From positions 558,001 to 622,000 of the forward strand of contig NZ_WPCV01000005.1 in NCBI RefSeq assembly GCF_018035235.1: DNA of 64,000 bases, given 5' to 3'. The DNA is from Citrobacter sp. On2M. GTDB lineage: Bacteria; Pseudomonadota; Gammaproteobacteria; Enterobacterales; Enterobacteriaceae. The translations under genes and the position numbers were made by a program. The number at the start of each line of letters is the position of its first letter. The first letter of the stretch is position 1. The notes beneath the pieces are model-generated. The model saw only the letters and a list, made by a program, of their open reading frames with translations, was not told where the DNA came from and searched no databases. Shown piece after piece: positions 38,163-50,009 of this stretch.

Positions 38163-38849
38163 TACGGCTCCTGTAGCAGCACCCTGAATGCGTAACGCAT
38201 TTATACATATCAGATTTATCGGCAATGGCCGTCAATACTTAACCGATTTATTCCCCACCAGATAATGAGCTGAGTATGCCAGATGCACGCGACAAACTAT
38301 GTCGCAGTAATAAAAAAATCAGTGGAAAGACACGACACGGTTATTGGCCATTTAGCTCGTTTTTGGCTGACATAATGCCATACGATATATTGGTGCTTAA
38401 GAATGAGAATATGCGTGCTCTGAGAGAATAATTATTAACCACTAAGATCCGTATCGGCATGTGGAAAGATTTCAGCGAATCACTCATGTCAAGCCTACTT
38501 GGCGGGTCAAACACCACCATCCCGACTTGCTGATTGTCGCAAAATAGCCTCTTCGGTCAGGCTTTCGTCCTATATAGTTCGTATCTATACCAAACCCGCT
38601 AAAGCAACATTCCTGACTCTGCAACCGACTCTGCTGGGTCACAAAGAGAATATTCAGTAGGACAGTAAAAGTCATGGGGAGAGTGATGAGCCCTACCCTG
38701 AGACGCTATGGGTTAATCTCAACACTTTCGAATTCTTGGTCGATTAAAATTTATACCGGCGCGATGTTCAAAGTATTAAAAACTTCCTTTTTTGAATAAA
38801 AAAAATCAGGCCCTTTCACCATAAAAAAGGCCTGACCTGTAAAAATAAA
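38163..38849. other. Intergenic region, no gene assigned
   Basis: About 690 bases between the WYL gene and the yfjJ-like gene. A minus-strand frame of 63 codons (38484-38675) is open but has no recognisable domain, no good ribosome-binding site and could be a remnant. The stretch just before 38850 has AGGCCTGA and TCAGGCC-type inverted sequences (38808-38835) that may terminate yfjJ transcription. Confidence 0.4.
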
Positions 38850-39470
38850 TTATCCTCTACTACAACCGAAGTTCCTGTCACCCTCACCAAAGACTTTGGT
38901 ATCGAGTTTTGTCATGTAATCCAGTCGGTTAAGAAGATCATAGTAAACCTCAACATAATCAGGATCATTGACCTCCAGCATATACCTGCAGTTGTCAGGA
39001 AAATGGACGAGTTGTGGGCAATCTTCAAACGTCAAACCCAGAGCGCTGTACCAGGCTTTCATGATCATCACTCCCAGGCTGTCTTCGTATTTAAAATCAC
39101 CTAAATGGTAATAGGCATGTTTATTGAACAACAGACAGATATGAAAGTGGCACTTACCCAGCAGCGTAAATTCTCTGACCCAGATATTACGTAAGGTGTT
39201 CGGGTGTATTCTGGTACCGTCACGCATTCTGCGATCCTCACTGGCGCTGAGGGTTGCTTTCAGTGCATTCAGGAAGCGGGAGATCGCGCCTGGTTCCTGA
39301 TTATGAAAGCAGGAGATAGTATCACCTCTATCCAGAATCGGTGGGTAATGAAGATCTACCCGCAATGCCATTGTTCGAGGATATTGCCTGATGGCATTAT
39401 TTAAGGTCTGCTCAATTTTAACTTTATAATCAAAAATATGTTCACCATGAGTGCCATTATATAAATGCAT
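38850..39470 (-). CDS. yfjJ: Inovirus Gp2/YfjJ-family protein
   Basis: A 206-residue protein of the YfjJ family (DUF3296, related to inovirus Gp2 replication initiators). LGKCHFHICLLFNKHAYYHLG near residue 104 contains the HxH-like pair typical of rolling-circle-type folds, and ALRVDLHYPP lies near residue 36. The E. coli CP4-57 protein is 208 residues and lies next to yfjI, as here. A catalytic role is not proven for this family. Confidence 0.8.
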   Translation of the reverse strand: MHLYNGTHGEHIFDYKVKIEQTLNNAIRQYPRTMALRVDLHYPPILDRGDTISCFHNQEPGAISRFLNALKATLSASEDRRMRDGTRIHPNTLRNIWVREFTLLGKCHFHICLLFNKHAYYHLGDFKYEDSLGVMIMKAWYSALGLTFEDCPQLVHFPDNCRYMLEVNDPDYVEVYYDLLNRLDYMTKLDTKVFGEGDRNFGCSRG

Positions 39471-39682
39471 AAAATATTCCTTTTTAATAGTCCTGTGGTA
39501 ACACAGGACTATATTAGTGACCGTCGATTGGTGTTCTACTTAATAGAGATAAATATAATACCTTTCCTACATTTAAATTAAGACAAAAGCACCCCGCAAC
39601 CAGTAAAGACTGATTGAAAATAACTCTGCAATAATATAATTGAGTGGTGGGGACTATCTGCTTTCTACATCTTATAACCTCA

Positions 39683-41092
39683 TTAAGTCACATCTAATAA
39701 ATCAACAGGCTGAATAAAAATAGTTTTTCCTTTTTTATAGGTCTTTATTCTACCTTGAGAATAAAGCATACCTAATAACTCTGTCGTTTTTTTGTTATCC
39801 CTGAAGCGATTGGGACCATATTGCTGTATGGTGTTTTTCCTGATGTATGGCAAAAGATTTTGGCTGCAGTAATTTTTCACCCACCAATACATTTCATCAA
39901 CATCTGTATTTACCATCATCGATTCCTTAGGTTTAGAAAAAATATTAATGTGTTCATTTGCATACCACAGGCTGATCGCTATGGCAGCTTCCACGGCAAC
40001 AAGGGATATATCTCCTTTATCTTCGTTGAAGTAGTGCAACAAAGCGGCGATTCTTGCCATATTTTCAGCTACCTTGGATGCGTAATCTTTAAATTCTGAA
40101 AGATTGCCTATAATCCCCATTTCTGATTCAATTCGATTATAAAATTCAATCCATGCCAGTTCTGCTTCAGAAGAAAAATGCAAACAAATTCGTTCTCCCT
40201 GACTAATCATACCTTCATCAACGATCTCCATTAATCGTTTGTGGAACACCGGTAAATGCTCACTTGAAACAGTCGGGTTAGTTATTTTCCTCTGCCCTTG
40301 TGTTGAGTAGGGATGACTAATCAGGGTACGAGCAAAAAATCCTATCCCTTTTGCTATCTCACCTTTCTTCTCGATATACCCATCCATGACTATAGGCTGA
40401 ACCATCAGAGATAGTGTCAGTCGAGCATCTTTTATTAATCTCTCTGGTTCATTTTTCCTTTCTACTGAGTAAGTTGATCCATCCCACATTTTATTAATGA
40501 GTGGTAACTCATTTAATGTATAACCATTAAAAATACTCCCTGCCTCATCTGACATCATGCCAACTGATCTTTTATGCCCACAGAGATGCTCTTTTAGCGC
40601 CGCAGGTGTCACATCGTTAAATATCCACTTGTGCCTAACGGGTTCTACAGGACAACTGGCTTGCAGTATTTTCAAAGACTCACGTGTATCTAATGGGTCT
40701 TTACCACGGCGAATCTCTGATTTCAGTTTTGACATCAAGGCCTTTTCTTCAGCCGTGAAGATCTTTACGCTATTTTGCCAGTTAATGAACTCCTGCTTAT
40801 ATTGCTCAAAAAGTTGCTCTTCTCGCTGATACAGCGGCTTCATTAAAAGCTTACTCACTGTACTTTTCCTTTCCCCTGACTCCGCAATTGTCACGATAAA
40901 CAGTGATACAGGGCTACGCAGATTATTCAGCCTGCAGACATCAATCTGGTTCTGACAAACCAGAGAAATCACACCAAGCATCTCTGCTGCAATTAGAGGA
41001 AGTGGAGCTTGAGTTTGTTGCTCTGCCTCATAAATTGCATGCCCAATTCTTGCTGGAAACAGATGTATAGGAAATGTTTGGTTTCCTGACAT
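39683..41092 (-). CDS. yfjI: DUF3987 family protein, YfjI-like
   Basis: A 469-residue protein from ATG 41092 (MSGNQTFPIHLFPARIG), the length of E. coli YfjI. GAGGTG lies four bases upstream. DUF3987 proteins are P-loop ATPases related to primase-helicases of mobile elements; here the P-loop reads AESGERKSTV near residue 76. The stretch SVGMMSDEAGSIFNGYTLNE near residue 180 is the Walker B region. With AlpA and YfjJ it forms the replication/excision block of CP4-57-type elements. An earlier ATG at 41110 is possible. Confidence 0.82.
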   Translation of the reverse strand: MSGNQTFPIHLFPARIGHAIYEAEQQTQAPLPLIAAEMLGVISLVCQNQIDVCRLNNLRSPVSLFIVTIAESGERKSTVSKLLMKPLYQREEQLFEQYKQEFINWQNSVKIFTAEEKALMSKLKSEIRRGKDPLDTRESLKILQASCPVEPVRHKWIFNDVTPAALKEHLCGHKRSVGMMSDEAGSIFNGYTLNELPLINKMWDGSTYSVERKNEPERLIKDARLTLSLMVQPIVMDGYIEKKGEIAKGIGFFARTLISHPYSTQGQRKITNPTVSSEHLPVFHKRLMEIVDEGMISQGERICLHFSSEAELAWIEFYNRIESEMGIIGNLSEFKDYASKVAENMARIAALLHYFNEDKGDISLVAVEAAIAISLWYANEHINIFSKPKESMMVNTDVDEMYWWVKNYCSQNLLPYIRKNTIQQYGPNRFRDNKKTTELLGMLYSQGRIKTYKKGKTIFIQPVDLLDVT

Positions 41093-41228
41093 AAAACACC
41101 TCATGATCAATTAGTGTCGAAAATACCTTCGCTTAAGTTGCTATTCCGCTATTAATAGTGGAAATAGCAAGATGCATTTCCGACCATTAGATAAAAAAAC
41201 AAAAAAATGATGGAAAAATTTCAGTCTC

Positions 41229-41465
41229 TTAGCGTTCATTGATCCAACAGAGAAGGTCACTTAATAACCAACCGCAGGATTTCAGACCAATGGACTTGCG
41301 TTGAGGAAACTTACCTGACCGCTCCAGTTTCCAGGCTGTTGACCGAGAAATGGACGTGATATACTGCCGTTCCTTTTCCCGTACCAGCCGGTCGCCTTTC
41401 TCACCGTAATCGCGCAAGATCTGTAGTCGTTTTTCAGCGAGTGGGGGGATAAATGTTGTATTCAT
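41229..41465 (-). CDS. alpA: AlpA-family regulator
   Basis: A 78-residue MerR-like helix-turn-helix protein beginning MNTTFIPPLAEKRLQIL, with the core YITSISRSTAWKLERSGKFP and a conserved C-terminal CGWLLSDLLCWINER. AAAGGAGGCAGT precedes ATG 41465, a strong ribosome-binding site that rules out the upstream start at 41540. AlpA of CP4-57 activates the integrase gene and so excision. Here it may do the same for the integrase at the right end. Confidence 0.88.
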   Translation of the reverse strand: MNTTFIPPLAEKRLQILRDYGEKGDRLVREKERQYITSISRSTAWKLERSGKFPQRKSIGLKSCGWLLSDLLCWINER

Positions 41466-41571
41466 ACTGCCTCCTTTGTTTTGGTAGAAGCAGTTTGTAC
41501 AATTCAGATAAAAATATAAAGGAGATGAGTGCCCACTCAATTGCTACATAATGGACACCTGATTGAGCACT

Positions 41572-42639
41572 TTATTGAGCAGTCTTATGCGCAGAAAAAA
41601 AACAAATATTTCTTAGATAATCAATTAATTCTTTTTGGGTAATTGTTTTTTGTAAACCAAGCCTCCCAACCTCCTCTAACAAATCATTGGCAATCAATTC
41701 AAACATCACATCAAAATTATCATTCCAGTAGTACGACCTGGCTATAATGGATATAACATCATCTTTTTTTTGAGACCACCCTCCATTTTTTAATTGTGTG
41801 AGAGATCCCCTCTCTTTATCGAAATACTCATCAAACCACCGATCAACTGTTGACCGTTTAACTTCTTCAATCTCTTCACAATAAGACTTTCTAAGTGAAT
41901 TCAAGATGCCTGTTGCAGTCATCGCCTTCAGTTTATTGTCATGCTTTCTGCAATGTTTATAAATGAATATGGCAGTGATAAAGTTTTGGATATAGCTTTT
42001 TTCAGCCTTTTTGAACTCATTACTTTCGGGGGCTAATGATTTGAGAAGCTTTTGATAGCTTTTGCCATCAATCTGCAAGTCAGTATGAGCAATAAATACA
42101 TCTTTATTAAAAATCAGATAATCTTTGTCATCACGACCATAAACTGTAACGTCTCCAGGGATGTTTCCCCATACCTCATTCGCATTTCTAAGGTTATAAT
42201 TATCCCTTGTCAAATGGGTTGTTTTTGTAGGTTTTAGTTTCCAAAAGCCACTGGCATATCCATTGTAGACATATTTAAAAAACGAACTACCGCTGAAAAT
42301 CGGATACTCATTTATTTCAGACTGGTCACAAGGTATGAATGTTCTTAATGCAAACTGAGAGCTGCTCTCATGTTGATAAAAATCTCCTCCTGCCCTGATA
42401 TTAAATGTATCATAACGATGCTCTTTCTTATTAGCATAACGAATTATTCGGCAGTATTCTGAACGAAGATTGACATAGAGGCTGATGTTATTATCCAGCC
42501 ATGTAGATATAACATCTTCCAGTCTTACATTATATTTCTTCGAAAAATCGTCAACATGATAAAAAGCATCCGGAATATCGAATTGCTCAGAAATATTAAA
42601 CAACTCAGAAGCATCAAAAAAATCGGAGTTACTTGTCAT
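41572..42639 (-). CDS. Protein of unknown function next to alpA
   Basis: A 355-residue AT-rich gene whose product I do not recognise. It is acidic near the start (DFFDASELFNISEQFDIPDAF) and has no signal peptide or membrane segment. The middle has WKLKPTKTTHLTRDNYNL and the phrase GNIPGDVTVYGRDDKDYLIF. The position upstream of alpA suggests a backbone gene comparable to yfjH of CP4-57, but the sequence gives no proof of this. Confidence 0.6.
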   Translation of the reverse strand: MTSNSDFFDASELFNISEQFDIPDAFYHVDDFSKKYNVRLEDVISTWLDNNISLYVNLRSEYCRIIRYANKKEHRYDTFNIRAGGDFYQHESSSQFALRTFIPCDQSEINEYPIFSGSSFFKYVYNGYASGFWKLKPTKTTHLTRDNYNLRNANEVWGNIPGDVTVYGRDDKDYLIFNKDVFIAHTDLQIDGKSYQKLLKSLAPESNEFKKAEKSYIQNFITAIFIYKHCRKHDNKLKAMTATGILNSLRKSYCEEIEEVKRSTVDRWFDEYFDKERGSLTQLKNGGWSQKKDDVISIIARSYYWNDNFDVMFELIANDLLEEVGRLGLQKTITQKELIDYLRNICFFSAHKTAQ

Positions 42640-42869
42640 TTATCGCCACCAATTTATTACCTTTATAAATTACAATAGATAGTATCAAGGTAAAGCGGTG
42701 AGTTTAAAAACTTTTTCATGGCAAGTAAGTTCTACATCATCTCAAATCGAGAGATGTACAATACTACACTTTGAGCGATGCAGGCATTTACCATGTTATC
42801 CCATTGTACCAGCCTTGCGGGTTGTCCCTCTCCACACTAGAATCAGTGCAACAAAACGAGGCTTTCACC

Positions 42870-43055
42870 ATGACAAAAAAAACAACACATACTCAGATCA
42901 CCAGAACTCAAATCTACCGCGCAGTTGCCAGCTCAACCGCAATCGAAACGGGCGTTTCTGTGCAAAAACTTGAGCAGCAACTCAAAAAAAATCAGGCACA
43001 GGCGAAAGCCGTTGGCCTCGCTCGCCAGTCTGGCAAAATATCGCTCACCAGCTGA
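42870..43055 (+). CDS. Small basic protein facing the Fic remnant
   Basis: A 61-residue frame from ATG 42870 (MTKKTTHTQITRTQIYRAVA) ending GLARQSGKISLTS. It is basic, helix-rich (VQKLEQQLKKNQAQAKAVG) and converges on the decayed Fic gene, overlapping its 3' end. It could be the remaining partner or antitoxin of that system, or an independent small gene. No family recognised. An upstream in-frame start at 42771 exists but lacks similarity or a ribosome-binding site. Confidence 0.45.
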   Translation: MTKKTTHTQITRTQIYRAVASSTAIETGVSVQKLEQQLKKNQAQAKAVGLARQSGKISLTS

Positions 43056-43480
43056 ATCATAGGGCTGTAGTGCCCTGAGACACTCGCCCGTATTGCCTTG
43101 CAGTAAAACATCTTGTGCTCTCCCACAGACTTTAGTCCAGTAAGTCCTTCCCCGCCAGAACTGGCAGCGCATCGCAAAGCAGTCGTGACAAATGTTTGTT
43201 ACCTTCTCTGAAGGGGTGGATCAAAATAATCTCCAGGTGGCATTCAGCCAGATAACTAACCAGTTCCGGACGAGCCAGAGATTTCAGCTCACCAGACCTA
43301 GAAAGAAACTGTTTCTCGAAACCATCAAGAAGAAACGGAACCCTATCAGCATCGGAAAACTGGAAGCCATCCTTTATCATTGTAGCTTTACCCACCCCCA
43401 CATATTCCCAAGCTGAACCACACTTCCAGCAAACTCAGCATAAGGCGCTCATGGCTAACCGCCCACTCTCTCCAAAAAAG
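42992..43480 (-). pseudogene. Decayed Fic-domain protein
   Basis: Pieces of a Fic (AMP-transferase) domain are readable on the minus strand: GKATMIKDGFQFSDADRVPF, LVSYLAECHLEIILIHPFRE followed by GNKHLSRLL, then past a stop at 43132 and in another frame EHKMFYCKAIRASVSGHYSP. The family motif HPFx(D/E)GNGRxxR is altered to GNKH at its end. A frameshift near 43410 also cuts off the N-terminus. The gene is broken at three or more places and cannot make an active enzyme. Confidence 0.75.
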
Positions 43481-43637
43481 CTATCGAGACAATGCTGTGG
43501 ATAATGGAAGAAAAATGGATAGGTTTTAACGTTGTAATTACACGTCTTAGATGAATTATTGAATTTCCTTCACTAACTTACTGAATATGTTGGTTTAAAC
43601 AAGGTTGTTAAGTGAGGCTGGGTAAGATAAGCTTGAT

Positions 43638-47065
<3,428 letters not shown>

Positions 47066-47368
47066 ATACAGCACCAGAATCACATTTAACTAACTGATTA
47101 ATAACATCATTTCCACACACAACCAGATTGGCGGGTCTATTTTACATCAGAGAAATCTAAGGGGTGATATATGCGCCCCTTCTCATTCGTAAATTACTGA
47201 ATCATAGGAACCACCAACACATTTAAGGTTGCTAACCTCCACTAAATTGTATTAGCCCAGGCCAGACTTCGGTTATCGCTTCTCGTCAATTACTACCAAA
47301 CTTATTGACAAGAACTAGCCGGCTGATACCGATCTTCTGCTGAATTAAGCTCATATTTTGCCAAGCTC
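47066..47368. other. Gap between ptuB and the integrase
   Basis: About 300 bases between convergent genes. AAGGGG (47159-47164) and CCCCTT (47176-47181) form a hairpin that may end ptuB transcription. No gene seen. Confidence 0.45.
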
Positions 47369-48685
47369 TTACCTCCGTCCAAACAAGTTCACAACGTTGT
47401 TTTCCTGCTGTCGCTGATAGTTGTTAACCCGGTCTTCCCAGATCTCAAGCGCTCTACGCTTTTCAGTCAGGTAATCATAACGATCATAGTGTTTCGAGCT
47501 GACGTCATTCAAAGCGTGATTCTGGATACGGTCGCGGATCTCTTTGCTGATCCCCGCCTCCCCCATCAGCGTTTTACAGGTGCGGCGTAAATCTCGCGCT
47601 GTGAAAACCTTAAACTCAGGATTAAAAGCCCGGAAATACATGATAGAACGCGCCAGACTATCGGTACGCACCGGTCGTTCGCCATTGGTCGAGAGCGGGA
47701 AGATATAGGGGCTGTTACTTTCCTTAGTCAATTCTTTCACTGAGGCTAATTCACTTAATGCCGATTCAGTCAGCGGGATCAGGTGCTCACGCTTGTTTTT
47801 CGATACATCGGCTATGACCAGTAACGTCTTTTGCTGCCAGTCAATCGCGCTCCATTGGCTGGCAATCATTTCAAATGGACGCTGCCCGCCAACATAAACG
47901 CAAAAGCGGATTAAATGCTGCATCAGCGGCCCAACATTTGTGGCCTCTGCGAACTGCTCCATGACAACACGCAGCTCTTCCAATGTTAACCATGTATCAC
48001 CCACCTTTTCCGCCGAAGACTGCTTCGGTATGGCCGATACCGGGTTAACCTCAAGGCCGAACGTAATACCCACACTGGTATTCATCGGATCGTTATCAGC
48101 TTTCAGACCGTAGTTAAATGCCGCCATCAGGTAAGAACGGACTCGGTTCGCATGGACCACCGCATCACGCTGGATAATGCCTGAGAGAATGGTTTTGATC
48201 TGCAGAGGTGTCACGTCCTTCGCTTTGGTATCACGAGGAATAACGGTGTAGCACTCTCTTTCCATGCGTTTCAATACATCAGCCCACGTCCGCTTGTTGT
48301 CGAGCTTCATCTTATTGACGTAACCATGCACCAGTTCTTCAAACGATCCCTGAGAACGATGCAACTGCATAATGTGCTGTTCGGCCAGGCGCTGTTGCTC
48401 AAGCTCTTGCTGGGGCTCTTTTCCTTCAACAAGCCAGGCACCATACTTTTTCGCCAGCTCATTGGCCGTCACCAGTTTCATCTCAGGCCAGATGCCCAAC
48501 TGGATGAACTTCTCTTTCTTCCCTTTCTCAACGTAGTAACGGAAATAAAAAACTTTGCTGCCAGAAGGCTGAACCTTAACGCCAAGCCTGCCAGTACCAC
48601 GTTGAGCACTGTTGCTCCACACGTAGTACGACGTGCTTTTTGTCTTCAATCCACGTATAGCAGTCTCAGTAAGATTAGCGGCCAT
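47369..48685 (-). CDS. Tyrosine-type integrase (P4 family)
   Basis: A 438-residue integrase. The N-terminus has the DUF4102-type arm-binding fold (MAANLTETAIRGLKTKS, FYFRYYVEKGKKEKFIQLG). Catalytic residues fall in GGQRPFEMIA (first Arg, near residue 268), SKNKREHLIPL (Lys), ARDLRRTCKTLMGEAG (second Arg; the usual HxxR histidine is Arg here), IQNHALND (His) and HYDRYDY (Tyr, near residue 413). It lies just inside the right attachment site and is presumably responsible for integration at tRNA-Ile2. The gene reads away from that site into the island. Confidence 0.92.
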   Translation of the reverse strand: MAANLTETAIRGLKTKSTSYYVWSNSAQRGTGRLGVKVQPSGSKVFYFRYYVEKGKKEKFIQLGIWPEMKLVTANELAKKYGAWLVEGKEPQQELEQQRLAEQHIMQLHRSQGSFEELVHGYVNKMKLDNKRTWADVLKRMERECYTVIPRDTKAKDVTPLQIKTILSGIIQRDAVVHANRVRSYLMAAFNYGLKADNDPMNTSVGITFGLEVNPVSAIPKQSSAEKVGDTWLTLEELRVVMEQFAEATNVGPLMQHLIRFCVYVGGQRPFEMIASQWSAIDWQQKTLLVIADVSKNKREHLIPLTESALSELASVKELTKESNSPYIFPLSTNGERPVRTDSLARSIMYFRAFNPEFKVFTARDLRRTCKTLMGEAGISKEIRDRIQNHALNDVSSKHYDRYDYLTEKRRALEIWEDRVNNYQRQQENNVVNLFGRR

Positions 48686-48710
48686 GAGTTTACCTTTCTA
48701 AGGATAAGCG

Positions 48711-48756
48711 TTACCTGACCCAATGCCCATTTTGGGTCAGGTAATGGGTCAGGTAA
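48711..48756. repeat. Integrase arm-type repeats, right end
   Basis: TTACCTGACCCAA (48711-48723) is inverted as TTGGGTCAGGTAA (48732-48744), and GGTCAGGTAA is repeated directly at 48747-48756, 12 bases after the copy at 48735. A further single copy is at 48987-48996, past the attachment site. They lie upstream of the integrase start and may also let the integrase control its own promoter. Confidence 0.65.
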
Positions 48757-48882
48757 GGATAGTACAATGGGGAAATAAGAGAACCAATCAGAAACAAAAA
48801 TAACTTAATAACCGATTGATTATAGACAATTAAAAATACAAACAGAGACAATGGCGAACAATTAAAAACATGCCAATTTTAT

Positions 48883-48929
48883 GACTCATAATCGCTTGGT
48901 CGCTGGTTCAAGTCCAGCAGGGGCCACCA
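48883..48929 (+). repeat. attR: partial tRNA-Ile2 copy
   Basis: A 47-base exact copy of the tRNA-Ile2 3' end including CCA. It lacks the acceptor 5' strand and D-arm, so it is not a tRNA gene. Similarity to the left end continues past CCA (ATATCAAGGA, TTAGAT stem), pointing to a second island beyond. Confidence 0.9.
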
Positions 48930-49082
48930 AATATCAAGGACTTAGATAAGTGATTATCTAAGTCCTTTTTCTTTGGGTCGAATTTTGGTCAGGTAATGAA
49001 TTAGCGTCCCTGCCGTCTTCATCTCTCTGCAACATCCCCAGATATTAATGTAAGCCATTAATTCCGGTCGCAATATTACAAT

Positions 49083-49250
49083 GCAGCGTATCGCGACTTC
49101 GTCGCAGCAAGCCCGTTGCTTGTCGTGCCCACAGGATATCGACCGTGCGAAGATAAGGTGATTGCTCCTTCCAACCAGACCCTCTGTGAGCGAAACGAAC
49201 CAGTTAGTACTTATCGGCTTGGGTAATCCCGGCATCAATATGTGAACTAA
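49083..49250 (-). pseudogene. Remnant of a second cbtA gene
   Basis: The minus strand encodes HIDAGITQADKY, a stop, then LVRFAH and [20 protein letters not shown] followed by GLLRRSRD. This is the C-terminal half of CbtA with an internal deletion and a stop. It occupies the same place relative to the attachment site as the intact cbtA at the left end. Confidence 0.8.
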
Positions 49251-50009
49251 CTCCGTCCCGCCAGGCGATTCTGGCCATTCGCCACGTCAACAAATGCATG
49301 CAGATTAGCGTTAACCTCTGTCACAACAGTATGATATACAAAAACGATGAGCTCGTTTATTGCTCTCACCTGCGACAGGTTTACAGAAATACCCAACAAC
49401 AGGGAACGTATTCTTTTCAACGATGCAGCAAAAAAGACCGACACATAAATATCATCATTTTCACTACTCCCATCAGACGGAACTTTACTGGATATAACCC
49501 CTGTCATAAATGGTAATATATTTCCACCATAGCGAAAAAAACATAATTATCAACAATAATATCTAATCTCAAAAATAACAATACAGATATCACAATCATC
49601 CACTGAAAAATGTATGGGCATACAAGAAATGTGTCTCCACCTTTAACAATCACCACAAAACCAGGAATAAAGATGCAATTAAAACGCCAGTAATAAAGCA
49701 CTCATCGACATCTCGCTTTCTTAATACGACAATCATTCTCCCTCATAAGAATTGTCAATGTCATCTTTTAATAACATAGACGCAGATCAAATAAATCGCA
49801 TAAAAATTCCATTCAGAATATCCAGCCTGCCGATTAATTAGCAATTAAACCATTTTAATTGTAAAAGCATTATTTTTTTAAATTTTAAAAGCAAATAAAA
49901 CACCTTCGTTAGATTTTTATATTGTATTCAATTACACCTACTTGACTGTTTTTTTTAACACGAAGATTATAAAACCATATTCCCCTACCTTTACCGAGAG
50001 ATTCAGTTC
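49251..50009. other. AT-rich spacer before the amidohydrolase gene
   Basis: About 760 bases, strongly AT-rich from 49500 onwards. I see no gene or RNA I can support. Long A/T runs near 49850-49950 are compatible with H-NS binding, which would silence the following acquired gene; this is an inference from composition. Confidence 0.45.

Noticed and set aside
38484-38675. 63-codon minus-strand frame in the gap before yfjJ
   Set aside because: No domain, no ribosome-binding site, and no coupling to a neighbour; it may be a remnant but cannot be supported as a gene.
48883-48929. Possible second tRNA-Ile gene
   Set aside because: Only the 3' part from the anticodon stem is present; the acceptor 5' strand and D-arm are missing. 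It is an attachment-site repeat.
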